Assembly (NCBI GenBank): GCA_004762155.1
Contig: SIHP01000002.1
Coordinates: forward strand, 124,001-188,000
Reading direction: 5' to 3'
Length of the DNA: 64,000 bases
Source: Flavobacteriaceae bacterium
Lineage (GTDB): Bacteria > Bacteroidota > Bacteroidia > Flavobacteriales > Flavobacteriaceae
Shown piece after piece: positions 42,384 to 51,503 of this stretch. The notes beneath the pieces are model-generated. The model was given only the letters and a program-made list of their open reading frames with translations, did no database searches and was not told the DNA's origin. The translations under genes were made by a program, and so were the position numbers. The stretch's first letter is position 1. Every line of letters starts with the position of its first letter.

Positions 42384-43046
42384 TTAAGAATTTAAATATC
42401 CATAACGGATTAATTCTTCTTTGTTGTTTATTATTATTTTATTTCCGTCTTTTATCAAACAGTTTTTAGTAGCAACATCAAGTACATCATTGTAATAATG
42501 ATCTGTTAAAATAATTCCTTTTTCTTTTTTCAAATCAATTAACAAGTCTTTAATTACTTGTTTATAAATTGGCGCTATCATAGCAAAAGGTTCGTCTAAT
42601 AGTAAAAAAGAATGTTTCAAGTTGCCTATAATTAGTAACTCTAAATAACGTAATTGTCCTACAGATAATTCTCCTATTTTTAAACGTTCAAACAAAGCAA
42701 CATTTGGTGCATAAAAAATTTTATCTTGATCTTTTCCATCAGAAAAAAAGAATGAAATTACTTTTCTAACAGTTAATTCTTTTGGTAAAAAAGTATTTTG
42801 TGGTAAATATCCTATGGTTTTAGATGAAATAATATTCTTTGGTAAGAGAATTTTCCCATTAACTTTTATAGCAATCGTATCTGCTTTTAATACACCATAA
42901 ATTAATTTTAGTAATGTTGATTTACCTGTTCCGTTTCTTCCAAAAACACCTAGTATTTCTCCTGTACTACAGTTTAAATTTACATTCTTTAAAATAGTCT
43001 TATTACCAAATGATTTATTTAGTTTATTTATTTCTAACATATTCAT
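42384..43046 (-). CDS. ABC transporter ATP-binding protein
   Basis: The 220-residue ATPase has Walker A GRNGTGKST (residues 36-44), an LSVGQ signature (with V in place of G), Walker B SFLLLDEP and the switch histidine in TDHYYND. It is short and single-domain. No typical permease is encoded next to it. The small membrane proteins upstream on the same strand (43116-43854) could supply the membrane part. The direction of transport is unknown; the organisation is more like an exporter or an ABC-2-type system than an importer, since no binding protein is present. Confidence 0.88.
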   Translation of the reverse strand: MNMLEINKLNKSFGNKTILKNVNLNCSTGEILGVFGRNGTGKSTLLKLIYGVLKADTIAIKVNGKILLPKNIISSKTIGYLPQNTFLPKELTVRKVISFFFSDGKDQDKIFYAPNVALFERLKIGELSVGQLRYLELLIIGNLKHSFLLLDEPFAMIAPIYKQVIKDLLIDLKKEKGIILTDHYYNDVLDVATKNCLIKDGNKIIINNKEELIRYGYLNS

Positions 43047-43115
43047 TTTATAGTAGTGATGAATTTCTTGAAAGCAAAAAACATATAAGGTGTTTTAGTC
43101 ATTTTTTTCAGTCAA

Positions 43116-43412
43116 TTAAATATTTAGACAACTTCCAACTATTAAATAAATGCCCCACATAACAGCAGCAATACCAATGTTTATAAACCATACTTTTTTT
43201 GCCAAATGTACTTTGGTAAGACCTAAATTATAATAAGCATAATACTCGTGCTTTTTAAACAGATGAAAACCTAACAAGCCAATTAAAACCCCAAAGGAAG
43301 CAAAAGAAATAATGCCTAATTTAACTCCAAAAACAATTCCTTGAAGTATAGAAAATGGAATTGTAAACATATTAACATCCCAAAAATATTTAATCGTTGC
43401 TTTAGGTGTCAT
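43116..43412 (-). CDS. Small membrane protein, 98 aa
   Basis: Three hydrophobic segments (FTIPFSILQGIVFGVKLGI, FASFGVLIGLLGFHLF, VWFINIGIAAVMWGIYLIVG) and little else are present. The loop HEYYAYYNLGLTKVHLAKK between spans 2 and 3 resembles a coupling helix region of ABC membrane components, and the ATPase gene is next downstream. I treat a permease role as a guess. It starts 7 bases after the RDD gene ends, so it is in the same operon. Confidence 0.65.
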   Translation of the reverse strand: MTPKATIKYFWDVNMFTIPFSILQGIVFGVKLGIISFASFGVLIGLLGFHLFKKHEYYAYYNLGLTKVHLAKKVWFINIGIAAVMWGIYLIVGSCLNI

Positions 43413-43419
43413 TTTTTTA

Positions 43420-43854
43420 TTATTCTTTATAAACTACAACAGAACCGCTAAGTTTATCATGTATTGTTAGATTTTTTTCACTGCTTCCTATTGATAGAAA
43501 CGAAACCCAACCTAAAAAGAATTTTATAATATACCTTAGTATCGCTAATGGGAAAAATATTTTTTTATCCGTATTTTCTATTCTTCTTACTGTTAAATTC
43601 ATTCTCATATGCCCTAATGTTCCGCCAAATAAACTGGTGAAAAGTGGATCATACAATACAAAAATGAAAACAAAAGCTATCTTTTTAGTGTATAATGGTA
43701 AGTTTTCAAATTCTGAAAAAATATTGGTTAACAACATCATAAAAACTATAATTAAAACGGAATCCATGATTAATGCTTTTACTCTTTCTGGAAGACCCGG
43801 ATAAACTTCTGCTACTGCTTGTTCTTTTCTTAACTCTTTCTCTTCTTCTTGCAT
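43420..43854 (-). CDS. RDD-family membrane protein
   Basis: The 144-residue protein carries the RDD pattern: VKALIMDSVLIIVFMMLL in span 1, LYDPLFTSLFGGTLGHMRMNLTV (Gly-rich loop, here with spans either side), then ILRYIIKFFLGWVSFLS. RDD proteins are small three- or four-span proteins with no settled function; some affect ion or osmotic tolerance. It appears to be the first of three genes in line with the ABC ATPase. Confidence 0.8.
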   Translation of the reverse strand: MQEEEKELRKEQAVAEVYPGLPERVKALIMDSVLIIVFMMLLTNIFSEFENLPLYTKKIAFVFIFVLYDPLFTSLFGGTLGHMRMNLTVRRIENTDKKIFFPLAILRYIIKFFLGWVSFLSIGSSEKNLTIHDKLSGSVVVYKE

Positions 43855-43985
43855 ATTTTTATTTGTTTTCGTTTACAAACTGTTTGTTTACTCCTGAAAC
43901 TATTTTTTAATTAAAAATATATTCTAAAATAAATCTATCATTCTCTTTCTTAAGCTCACTTTAGCCTAAGATCTTTGTTTTTTTC

Positions 43986-44291
43986 TTATAAAAAAAAAGA
44001 TAATAATCTCATTAAGATTAAAATTGAAAATCCAATTATAGAACTATAATACTTATAATCTTTTTCTTCTTTATTTTTAATACTTAAAATGGTTAGAACA
44101 ATACCAGTGACTAACAATAAACTTGTGATAATAGAAAATATTAAAACATTTCTACTGAATACTTCTTCATCATGAAATCCATGCGCATAATTTATAACCA
44201 AATATCCTATGGCTACATTAAAAAGTACTACATAAATTAGTAATCTAAATGCCCAGCTTTTATAATTCGTTTTTATTTTTTCTTTATTCAT
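43986..44291 (-). CDS. Small membrane protein, about 101 aa
   Basis: Three hydrophobic segments are visible (WAFRLLIYVVLFNVAIGYLV, VLIFSIITSLLLVTGIVLTI, SIIGFSILILMRLLSFFL). I prefer the start MNKEKIKTNYKSW at 44291. An ATG 12 bases earlier (44303) is also possible. The gene overlaps the end of the upstream gene by 8 bases, so the two are translationally coupled. No family could be recognised. Confidence 0.65.
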   Translation of the reverse strand: MNKEKIKTNYKSWAFRLLIYVVLFNVAIGYLVINYAHGFHDEEVFSRNVLIFSIITSLLLVTGIVLTILSIKNKEEKDYKYYSSIIGFSILILMRLLSFFL

Positions 44292-44880
44292 GTATTCTAA
44301 CAATAATATCTTCTTCAGTTTCTAAATTAAATCCAGTAATTGCATTCAAATCTTCATCAAAGTCACTTAACTCAAACAAACCTATTTCTGCAAGAACGGT
44401 TACTTTTCCGTTTGTAGTATTTAGCTTAATTAAATCCGATGTTGGCTTCTCATCAAAACCTTTTCTTACTTTTTGTAAATATATAAAATCCTTACACTCG
44501 TGTTTAAAATAAGTTATGTTGCAATTATCTATCTCTGTAGCATAATTATGACTTTTAATTGTATACACATCAGGATTATCATCATAATCTACAACAGCTT
44601 CATAAAAATCTTGTGCTATTTTAAAATCTGTATGAGTCTCTTCTATTAAATCTTGTGTTAAATGGTATTTTTCTGTTTTTAATATTATAGCACTATCTTT
44701 TAAATTCAGCTTTCTTTTTCGTCTAAAAAGTGTGTGTTTTATAAAATCATATACTCCTCCAATTATTTTAGAAAGAACACTAAAAACAAGAACAAGCACC
44801 ATAAAAAAAACATAGAAAACTGGTGTTTCATACCAATTTTTTTTTGTTGTTTTTTTAAGTATTTCAATAGATACCTCCAT
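44284..44880 (-). CDS. Membrane-anchored hypothetical protein, 198 aa
   Basis: One membrane span near residues 20-45 (VFYVFFMVLVLVFSVLSKII) is followed by a basic stretch (KHTLFRRKRKLNLKD). A soluble beta-rich domain of about 140 residues follows, with an acidic C-terminus. I do not recognise the domain. The composition resembles proteins with DUF-type PH-like folds on the cytoplasmic side. It is coupled to the small membrane protein downstream. Confidence 0.6.
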   Translation of the reverse strand: MEVSIEILKKTTKKNWYETPVFYVFFMVLVLVFSVLSKIIGGVYDFIKHTLFRRKRKLNLKDSAIILKTEKYHLTQDLIEETHTDFKIAQDFYEAVVDYDDNPDVYTIKSHNYATEIDNCNITYFKHECKDFIYLQKVRKGFDEKPTSDLIKLNTTNGKVTVLAEIGLFELSDFDEDLNAITGFNLETEEDIIVRIHE

Positions 44881-44982
44881 TTAGTAAAATCCTAGCAATC
44901 AGTTTTTAATTTATAGCAATTTTGTTTTCATAGCTTCGTAAAACGTTGCCAAATATAGGTAAAGTAATCTTGTAGTTTGTAT

Positions 44983-45273
44983 TTATTCTTCTGCTAAAAA
45001 CTGAAGTTCATCACAAGTTTTGGTAGGAATAAACTCAATAAATTCATAATTAGCTAAATCATTTATTTTAAAAGGATCTTTTGCTATTATGTTTTCAAGC
45101 TTTTCTTTGTCCGATATTTTAGATAATATAATTCCGCCCATTCTTGGATTTTTTCTTCCAGATGCATGAAAATTGTCTAACTTATATTGTTCATTTAAAT
45201 AAACAACATGCTCTTTTAAATATTCATCTACAATTGTTAATGAAGCTTTATATGTAATATTTATGATATACAT
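44983..45273 (-). CDS. YciI-family protein
   Basis: The 96-residue protein has the YCII pattern: a first strand MYIINITYKASL, EHVVYLNEQYKLDNFHASGR with the conserved His, then PRMGGIILSK, LENIIAKDPF and NYEFIEFIPTK. The fold is a ferredoxin-like dimer, and the His-Asp pair is thought to be catalytic in some members, though the reaction is not known. It follows the HAD gene by one base, in an operon of small genes. Confidence 0.85.
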   Translation of the reverse strand: MYIINITYKASLTIVDEYLKEHVVYLNEQYKLDNFHASGRKNPRMGGIILSKISDKEKLENIIAKDPFKINDLANYEFIEFIPTKTCDELQFLAEE

Positions 45274-45274
45274 T

Positions 45275-45733
45275 TTAACTATTTTGTTTTATAAATCTTA
45301 CTTCTTCTTTTATCTTTTTTATCCAATCTTTATCTTCTGGTTCAATAATAATGGCATTAAAACCATATTTTTCACTCTCTATTCTTACTCCTTTTAAATC
45401 ATCAATATGTAAATCAAAATTAAATGCTTTAGGATATTTTGATGCGTTGATTTTTAAAAACTCTAGTTTTCTTTGATTTTCAGTTTGAGTGACAATTTTA
45501 TTTACAGAAATACCATAATATCGTAACGTTCTTCTTATCATTCTTTTTTTTCTAAAAGATGTAGTATACACATGAATTATATGCCCTTCGGCCTGTAAAT
45601 AAGAAATTAAATTAGCAGTACCTTTTCTTATTTTTTCAACTCCCAATAACTTAGCTAGTTTACTTCTTTTTTCAGTATCAAACTCATTTCCATAAGGGAT
45701 TAAAGTATTATCAAGATCAAAACTTATATTCAT
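45275..45733 (-). CDS. HAD-superfamily hydrolase
   Basis: The 152-residue protein starts with the nucleophile motif DLDNT (Asp6, Asp8), followed by VYTTS as motif II, a lysine near KLEFLK and a DLHIDD motif IV. It has no cap domain to speak of. The likely reaction is phosphate removal from an unknown substrate, and the small size and absence of a cap suggest a macromolecular or large substrate. The start overlaps the upstream membrane protein gene by 4 bases (ATGA). Confidence 0.85.
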   Translation of the reverse strand: MNISFDLDNTLIPYGNEFDTEKRSKLAKLLGVEKIRKGTANLISYLQAEGHIIHVYTTSFRKKRMIRRTLRYYGISVNKIVTQTENQRKLEFLKINASKYPKAFNFDLHIDDLKGVRIESEKYGFNAIIIEPEDKDWIKKIKEEVRFIKQNS

Positions 45734-46224
45734 TTTTTCTCTTTAAAAAAATCGATAATTGCCAACAACATTAATGACGAAGATAAGAGTTGATAATCAC
45801 TATTTATAGTATGTTTGAATCTTAAAACAGCAATGAAACAAACAGAAATACACCAAGCTAATTTTAAAATATCTAATCTGTTTTTTATTGGTTTCTTAAA
45901 AAAACTAAAACTATAAATGCCCAAAACCCCTATAAAACCTATAATTATAAGTGCGTTGGCAAACATTAAATGTTGAATTTTAAATAAAACACCAATAATT
46001 ATAAATGCTAGTATTCCTTTTAAATATTTAAAATATTTAGTTTTTATAAATGTTCCATTCCCTAAAAGCATAAAAAAACCAGCTAATTCACTTACCCATA
46101 AACCAAGATTAATGTAATTAATACTGTTTATTTTTATTATAAAATAAGGAGCTAAAAAACCAAATAAAGCTATTAATAATCCTATTCCTATAAACAGTTT
46201 AAATTCTATGTTTTTTGATTTCAT
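45730..46224 (-). CDS. Multi-span membrane protein, 164 aa
   Basis: Five hydrophobic segments cover most of the protein (LFIGIGLLIALFGFLAPYF, YINLGLWVSELAGFFMLLG, GILAFIIIGVLFKIQHLMFA, ALIIIGFIGVLGIYSFSFF, ILKLAWCISVCFIAVLRF), and it ends in a basic tail. It resembles the GldL-like or DUF-type small membrane proteins of Flavobacteria only in general shape, and I cannot name the family. It is the first gene in an operon with HAD and YciI. Confidence 0.65.
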   Translation of the reverse strand: MKSKNIEFKLFIGIGLLIALFGFLAPYFIIKINSINYINLGLWVSELAGFFMLLGNGTFIKTKYFKYLKGILAFIIIGVLFKIQHLMFANALIIIGFIGVLGIYSFSFFKKPIKNRLDILKLAWCISVCFIAVLRFKHTINSDYQLLSSSLMLLAIIDFFKEKK

Positions 46225-46291
46225 TTTTTATATTCTGACTTAATTAATCGCAACTAATTTAATGAAATAATAAAACTTAAAAGTAGTTAGT

Positions 46292-47299
46292 CTATTCATT
46301 AACATCTGGTTTTGAAATTATTTCAATATGATGAAACCTCATCCAAACATTAACAGTCTGAATCCAATACTTTAAAAACTCTTTACTAAAAAACTGATTT
46401 GAAAAATCGTTGAAGCGTACTACATGAATTCCCGTAAAATGTAACCAAATAGCTAAACCTCCAAACGGAATTAATCTTTTCTCTTCTTCTGAAATTAGTG
46501 TAATTTCTTCATATCCTTTAAAAAATTCTGCTTGTTTCTTTCTATAATTTTCTTTGTTAGGTTCGTTTCTAAAAATTAGCATTAGACTATAAGCTATATC
46601 TAAAAAAAGCCATCCATTTCCGCAATTATCAAAATCGAAAAAAGTAAACGAATCTCCTTTTAACTTCATGTTCTCATACCATAAATCTAAATGAACAATT
46701 CCTTTTCTTAATTGTGATTCATCTGCATTTTTAAATTCTAATTTAACTCGGTCATTTGCTTCTTTAAAAAACTTCATCTCCAGAGATGGTTCTGGAAAAA
46801 AAGCTACTGTTTTTATAAAAGCCCAATTCACTAATGTATCCGAATTGTATGTTATTCTTGCTATTTTTTTATTTAAGTTTTGCTGATGCATTTTTGCAAT
46901 TGCTCTACCTAATTGATAACAATTTTCTTCAGATGGTTTTCTAATTGCTTCTCCTTCTGCAAAAGAAAATAAAACAGCAAATCGTTCTCCTTCCGCCGCA
47001 ACTATTTTTTGAATTTCTTTATGATTATTATCCTTTATTGGATACGAAACTGCAACTCCTTTTTCTTGTAAAGAATAAAGCAATTTTAACTCTTCTTCTA
47101 TTTCTGTTTCTGTTCTCCAGTTTAAAAAATACACCCTGAAAACAAATTTTTTAGTTGGAGTTATTATTAAATACGTGTGGTTTATTCCTATTTTAAGAAT
47201 TGTACATGTTGTCGTTTTATCAAAACCATATATATTAACAACATATTCAGCAATGTGTTTTGGAGAAAGAATGGCACTTATAGCTGGAATATGTTGCAT
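46292..47299 (-). CDS. APH-family phosphotransferase
   Basis: The 335-residue kinase of the aminoglycoside phosphotransferase/choline kinase fold has the catalytic loop HLDLWYEN (His203, Asp205, Asn210) and the metal site FDFDNCG (Asp222 or Asp224). The N-lobe is intact (ILKIGINHTYLIIT, KFVFRVY). Such proteins phosphorylate small hydroxyl compounds, including sugars, homoserine-like molecules or antibiotics. The substrate is unknown. Resistance is not implied by the sequence. It seems to be transcribed alone. Confidence 0.85.
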   Translation of the reverse strand: MQHIPAISAILSPKHIAEYVVNIYGFDKTTTCTILKIGINHTYLIITPTKKFVFRVYFLNWRTETEIEEELKLLYSLQEKGVAVSYPIKDNNHKEIQKIVAAEGERFAVLFSFAEGEAIRKPSEENCYQLGRAIAKMHQQNLNKKIARITYNSDTLVNWAFIKTVAFFPEPSLEMKFFKEANDRVKLEFKNADESQLRKGIVHLDLWYENMKLKGDSFTFFDFDNCGNGWLFLDIAYSLMLIFRNEPNKENYRKKQAEFFKGYEEITLISEEEKRLIPFGGLAIWLHFTGIHVVRFNDFSNQFFSKEFLKYWIQTVNVWMRFHHIEIISKPDVNE

Positions 47300-47374
47300 T
47301 TTTAATGTTTATTTAATTATTAAATAATGAATGATAAACATACAAAAAGTTCATTTCTAGATACCATTTTGATT

Positions 47375-48333
47375 TCAATCATTTTTTAAATAACGAAGTG
47401 CATCTTCCAAAGCTTCTTTAGAAGGTTTAGGATTAAAACCTAATTCTTGTTTTGATTTATTAATATTATAATCTTGTTTTAAAACATAAAACATAGCTAC
47501 ATAATGACGCTGTAATAAAGGTTCTTTTCCATTGAATTTACTTCCCAACTCCATAAGACTAGCTACAATATACAACAACCATTTTGCTACTTTTTTAGGT
47601 GTTTTTAAATTTAACTCTGGATACAGTTCTGCTGCTATTTTTACAGTTTCTTGTACAGTTGTATGTTGTTCGTTTGCCAAAATATAACGATGTCTATTTT
47701 TTCCTTTTAACATTGCTTGATAAGTACCAAAAGCAACATCTTTTACATCAATCCAATTTAAAGTCATGTTTGTATCTACAGGAATCTCTCCATTTAAAGC
47801 TTGATATACTAAATTATTACTGTAACTTAATTTATGAGCTTCACTTCCAATCATAGCCGAAGGCAGAATTAAAACGGTTCTTATTCCATATTCTTTAGAT
47901 AATTTTAAAGCTAATTTCTTCGGTCTTTATTATAACCATTATCAACATTTGCGGGTAATTTTGTAAAATCTAAAGAAGCAACAGAACTTACATAAACAAT
48001 ATTTTTAACACCACATTCTTTAGCAATATCAAATACATTTTGAGTTCCTTGTACATTGTTCTCGTAAATTTCTTTCTTCGGGTTTTTCGCCCACATGCTA
48101 AAGTTTGCTCCAACTGCATATAAATTAGTAACACCTTTAAACGCTTTTTTTAAAGATGCTCTATCCATAATATCTGCACGCACATGCTCGCAATTTAATC
48201 CTTCAAATGCTTCTTTGTTTTTTGGATTTCTTACACTTGCTTTTACGTTTTTACCTTCTTTTAATAACAGCCTAACTAAGTTATTTCCTAAATGTCCATT
48301 TACTCCTCTAACTAATGAAATTTCGTTGTTCAT
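47375..48333 (-). pseudogene. NAD-dependent epimerase/dehydratase with internal deletion and frameshift
   Basis: The 5' part (48333 to about 47911) encodes the Rossmann half, starting MNNEISLVRGVNGHLGNNLV and running to GYNKDRRN before a stop. The 3' part continues in another frame from LALKLSKEYGIRTVLILPSA, then MIGSEAHKL and on to ALRYLKND. The junction near 47918 lacks the segment that in this DFR-like family carries the catalytic Tyr-x-x-x-Lys. A deletion of some 35-45 bases therefore both shifted the frame and removed the active site. The gene is very probably dead; two separate functional proteins are unlikely. Confidence 0.85.
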
Positions 48334-48393
48334 TTTTTTATTTTTTGTTTGAACAAATTTCCACTGTTTTTAAAAGAACATAAATAACATTTA

Positions 48394-48963
48394 TTAGATA
48401 GTGATTTGTTTTCGAATACGACTTAAAGATTGTGGTTCCATTCCTAAAAAAGAGGCCATATTGTCTACAGAAACATGTAAGGCTAATTTTGGATGTTGAT
48501 TTATAAACTTAACATAACGTTCTTTTGCTGTTAAAACCTGAAAATCTTTCACACGCTCTAGCTTACAACTTAAATGATCATTCGTTACATTTTTTACAAA
48601 ATCATTCCAAAAACTAGTGTTTAATTGTAAAAAATCAAAGTCTGGTTTAGATATTTTTACCAGTTTACAGTCCCTTATCGTTTCATAATAATCTAAAGAA
48701 GGAGTTTGACTCATAAAACTATCTAAAGAAGTAAAAAAATCTTGTTCAGGCACTAAATGTTGTACCACAATTTTACCATCTAAATTCTGATATCCTTTTA
48801 CAATTCCTGTACTTAAAAAATATACATAACGTTCTATTTTTCCTGCTTTTAAAAGTTCCGTTTGTGCAGGAACTTCTTCCGTAATAAAACGCTCTTCTAA
48901 TAGATGAATTTCGTTTTTTGTTAACGTTCTTTTTGAAGTAATATATTTTAATAAGTTTTGCAT
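48394..48963 (-). CDS. Crp/Fnr-family regulator (cyclic-nucleotide-binding fold)
   Basis: The 189-residue protein has a cNMP-binding-type beta-roll at about 10-120 (ELLKAGKIERYVYFLSTGIVKGY and QDFFTSLDSFMSQTPSLDYY). A short helix-turn-helix lies at the end (HVSVDNMASFLGMEPQSLSRIRKQ). The residues for binding cAMP are not conserved, as usual in Bacteroidota members. It lies just upstream of the broken epimerase gene and reads in the same direction, so the epimerase may have been its target or operon partner. Confidence 0.9.
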   Translation of the reverse strand: MQNLLKYITSKRTLTKNEIHLLEERFITEEVPAQTELLKAGKIERYVYFLSTGIVKGYQNLDGKIVVQHLVPEQDFFTSLDSFMSQTPSLDYYETIRDCKLVKISKPDFDFLQLNTSFWNDFVKNVTNDHLSCKLERVKDFQVLTAKERYVKFINQHPKLALHVSVDNMASFLGMEPQSLSRIRKQITI

Positions 48964-48971
48964 TTTTATTT

Positions 48972-49334
48972 TTATAAAATTTTTAAGGTTTTGTCGTACT
49001 TTAAAGTGTCATTAGAAAACTTGTCCTCTTCATGATTAAATTGACTAAACCCTACTCTACAAAAGCTTGCTTTTATATAATGTTCTTTATTTTCATCAAA
49101 TCTATATACTCCATTTTCTTTTCTAAGGTTTATTCCTTTTAATATATTTGGTAAGGAAATAAATTCTACCCCAGAAAACTCTATATCAATGGTGCAATTA
49201 GGTGAATATTTAACAATATAAGCTACATCTTCATATTGTTTTTCGCTACGAATTATTATAGAAGAATGACTAACAGTATAGTTCCAAATTCTAAAGTCTC
49301 TATTACTTTTGATATCTCTTGATTTTTTATAAAA
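48972..49334 (-). CDS. Start-less ORF in frame behind the phosphoesterase stop
   Basis: Directly after the TAG of the metallophosphoesterase (49335-49337) the same minus-strand frame stays open for 120 codons: DFRIWNYTVSHSSIIIRSE, VKYSPNCTIDIEFSGVEFIS, LPNILKGINLR and so on to TLKIL. Codon use is like real genes. There is no ATG, GTG or TTG before the conserved-looking part. It may be a separate gene that lost its start, a small protein using a rare start such as ATT, or a C-terminal extension reached by reading through TAG. I do not recognise the family. Confidence 0.6.
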   Translation of the reverse strand, partial: FYKKSRDIKSNRDFRIWNYTVSHSSIIIRSEKQYEDVAYIVKYSPNCTIDIEFSGVEFISLPNILKGINLRKENGVYRFDENKEHYIKASFCRVGFSQFNHEEDKFSNDTLKYDKTLKIL

Positions 49335-50063
49335 CTACTTATTTCTTCCTTTTTCATCAGGATATAATTCTGGCAAATTATCACTTTGTACAAACTCTTT
49401 AGTATCAATATTCATAGCAGTTACTTTTCCTTTAAAAGCGGCTCCAGTATCTATATTCCAAATATTTTGGCGATTCATTGGAACTTCTTCATTAAAGTTT
49501 GTTGTTGGTGTATGACCAATATATATTTCTTTATAATGTTTTAATCTTTTTGGATAAATTACATCTGTTTCAGTAATATTTGTATCCATTACCAATGCCA
49601 TTTCCCATAAGGTTCTGTCGTAAAAAAAAGTCTCTTGTATCACTTCTCTACTAACTCCGTGTTGCGATGTAAAACCAGCATGTAAAAACAATCTATTTTC
49701 ATCATCTAAATGATACAATGGCATTGCCTCAAAAAAGTTTAAATGTGCCTTTTTTTCTGCTACTGAAAAGCCTTCATAACTTTCCATAGTTTCTTTTCCA
49801 CCATGCATATACCAAGTTGGATGTACTTCTTCAGTTCTTAACCATTCTTCACACCAAACATCATGATTTCCTTTAATAAAAACACAATTTATTTTTTCTG
49901 ATAATTCTCTTAAAAACTGAATTACTTGTGCGGCTTCACTCCAACCATCAACATAATCTCCCATAAAAATGAGTGTATCCTCATCCTTTACCTCCGTTTT
50001 ATTTAAAACTTGTAAAAGTGCTTTTAGTCCACCATGTATATCTCCTATTGCTATAGTACGCAT
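49335..50063 (-). CDS. Metallophosphoesterase, Ser/Thr phosphatase-like
   Basis: The 242-residue protein has all calcineurin-like metal motifs: GDIHGG (residues 7-12), GDYVDGW, KGNHDVW, the LHAGF histidine and GHTP. It belongs to the small bacterial PPP-like group that can act on phosphoproteins or on dinucleoside polyphosphates (ApaH-like). The stop TAG is followed in frame by the start-less ORF at 48972-49334. The N-terminus and length look complete. Confidence 0.9.
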   Translation of the reverse strand: MRTIAIGDIHGGLKALLQVLNKTEVKDEDTLIFMGDYVDGWSEAAQVIQFLRELSEKINCVFIKGNHDVWCEEWLRTEEVHPTWYMHGGKETMESYEGFSVAEKKAHLNFFEAMPLYHLDDENRLFLHAGFTSQHGVSREVIQETFFYDRTLWEMALVMDTNITETDVIYPKRLKHYKEIYIGHTPTTNFNEEVPMNRQNIWNIDTGAAFKGKVTAMNIDTKEFVQSDNLPELYPDEKGRNK

Positions 50064-50243
50064 ATCTAAATTGTTTTTAGCAAAACTAAGTGTTTCGTTT
50101 AAAAAGAATAAGTAGTTTGGTTTAAATTTAGATTAAAAGTCATGAATCCTCTTTATTTAATTTAAAAAAACAAATTCTTTCGTTACTTTTTCATTTTCTA
50201 TCCAAAATATAAAAGAATTAAACTCTTTGGAATGATAATTCGA

Positions 50244-51503
50244 TTAAAAATATTGCCCAATTCCAAAAACCAAACCTCTTGTTTTATCTTTTAAACTAAA
50301 TCCATAATCAATTCTAAAAGTAGCATTATATATTTTTTTACTGATGAATCTTAATCCAACTCCACTGTAAAATTTCATGTTTTTGGATTGAAAAAAATCA
50401 TGTAAGGAACCTCCAGGATTTCTCCATGAACCAGCATCTAAAAAAACATTACTTTGTAAGGCTATATTTTTTTTATCGTACAATGTATATCTATACTCAG
50501 AATTCAATACAATGCTTCCTGTTCCTCTATCAACCAAAATACCAACGCCTCTTAAATTCACATTATTATCAAGAGCAAAAGGTGCAAAAGGAGAATCATT
50601 ATTGGTAGATAACCCTGCTCGTAAACGATTTGCCCAATTTCCTTTTTCCCCAACTCTTTTGTAATAAAAAAAGTCATTCCATCCTACTAAAAAAGTATCT
50701 TGAAAATCATTATGAGATATTACATATTGTCCATAGAAAACACTTTTAAATCCTGATATATATTGATAATGATAATCTAAATCGTCAAAAGTATATATAA
50801 ACTTAAATAATGTTTTATTTACATTTAAAAACTGTGGAACATCTGGACTTGTTGCTCCTGATATGTACGTGTATTTTTCTTTAAAAAAATTAACACCAAA
50901 ATCAATTTTATTTTTAAAGTTGAATTGATATAAACCTAAAATCTCTGTTGCAATATTATTATATAAATAATTGGCTGTTTGTTCACCAAAATATAATGGT
51001 TCTTCACTCTTCCAATTTTGATGATTAATTGCTAACCCCCATTTTCTAGAAAACAAATTAGGTGCTTTAAAATTAAGCGCATATGTATTAAATCCGTTAT
51101 TCTGATAAAAACCTCCAATGGTAATATTCTTACCTAAAAAATTATACTCATATATTCCTATTTTATAAGCAAATCTATTATTTGTAGTTACCCAAAAACT
51201 TACATCTGGAATAATGGTAAAGTTTTCTTCAATCTTTATTATAACTGAATATTTATTTTCTTTAGCTATAACTTTAAATGTAGCATTTGTAATGGCTGGT
51301 AATCTTTTTAACTCAATAATATCTTGCAGAAGTAGTATGGAATCTAATGGTGCATTGACTTTTGTTTGTAAGCGTTTTTTTAAAAATGAAGTTTTCGTTT
51401 TTTTTGCTCCTTCGATTACTAAATCATGGACTGTTTTTCTTTGAGAAAAAACAGCCTGAAAGCATAAAAAAATTCCAATAAAAAAAACGTACTTATAGTT
51501 CAT
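50244..51503 (-). CDS. BamA/TamA-like outer-membrane barrel protein
   Basis: The 419-residue protein has a signal peptide ending near VFSQ (residue 20). A single POTRA-like region lies at about 25-95 (TVHDLVIEGAKKTKTSFLKK, LDSILLLQDIIELKRLPAITNAT). A 16-strand-type surface-antigen barrel runs to the C-terminal GIGQYF, with the terminal aromatic residue expected of outer-membrane proteins. With only one POTRA-like unit it is not the housekeeping BamA. It may export or insert a specific substrate, perhaps the neighbouring lipoprotein; that link is my inference. The start overlaps the lipoprotein gene's stop by one base. Confidence 0.82.
   Translation of the reverse strand: MNYKYVFFIGIFLCFQAVFSQRKTVHDLVIEGAKKTKTSFLKKRLQTKVNAPLDSILLLQDIIELKRLPAITNATFKVIAKENKYSVIIKIEENFTIIPDVSFWVTTNNRFAYKIGIYEYNFLGKNITIGGFYQNNGFNTYALNFKAPNLFSRKWGLAINHQNWKSEEPLYFGEQTANYLYNNIATEILGLYQFNFKNKIDFGVNFFKEKYTYISGATSPDVPQFLNVNKTLFKFIYTFDDLDYHYQYISGFKSVFYGQYVISHNDFQDTFLVGWNDFFYYKRVGEKGNWANRLRAGLSTNNDSPFAPFALDNNVNLRGVGILVDRGTGSIVLNSEYRYTLYDKKNIALQSNVFLDAGSWRNPGGSLHDFFQSKNMKFYSGVGLRFISKKIYNATFRIDYGFSLKDKTRGLVFGIGQYF

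Noticed and set aside
46292..47299. Aminoglycoside resistance gene
   Set aside because: The fold and catalytic motifs are those of the APH family, but the family is broad and nothing in the sequence or context shows antibiotic specificity.
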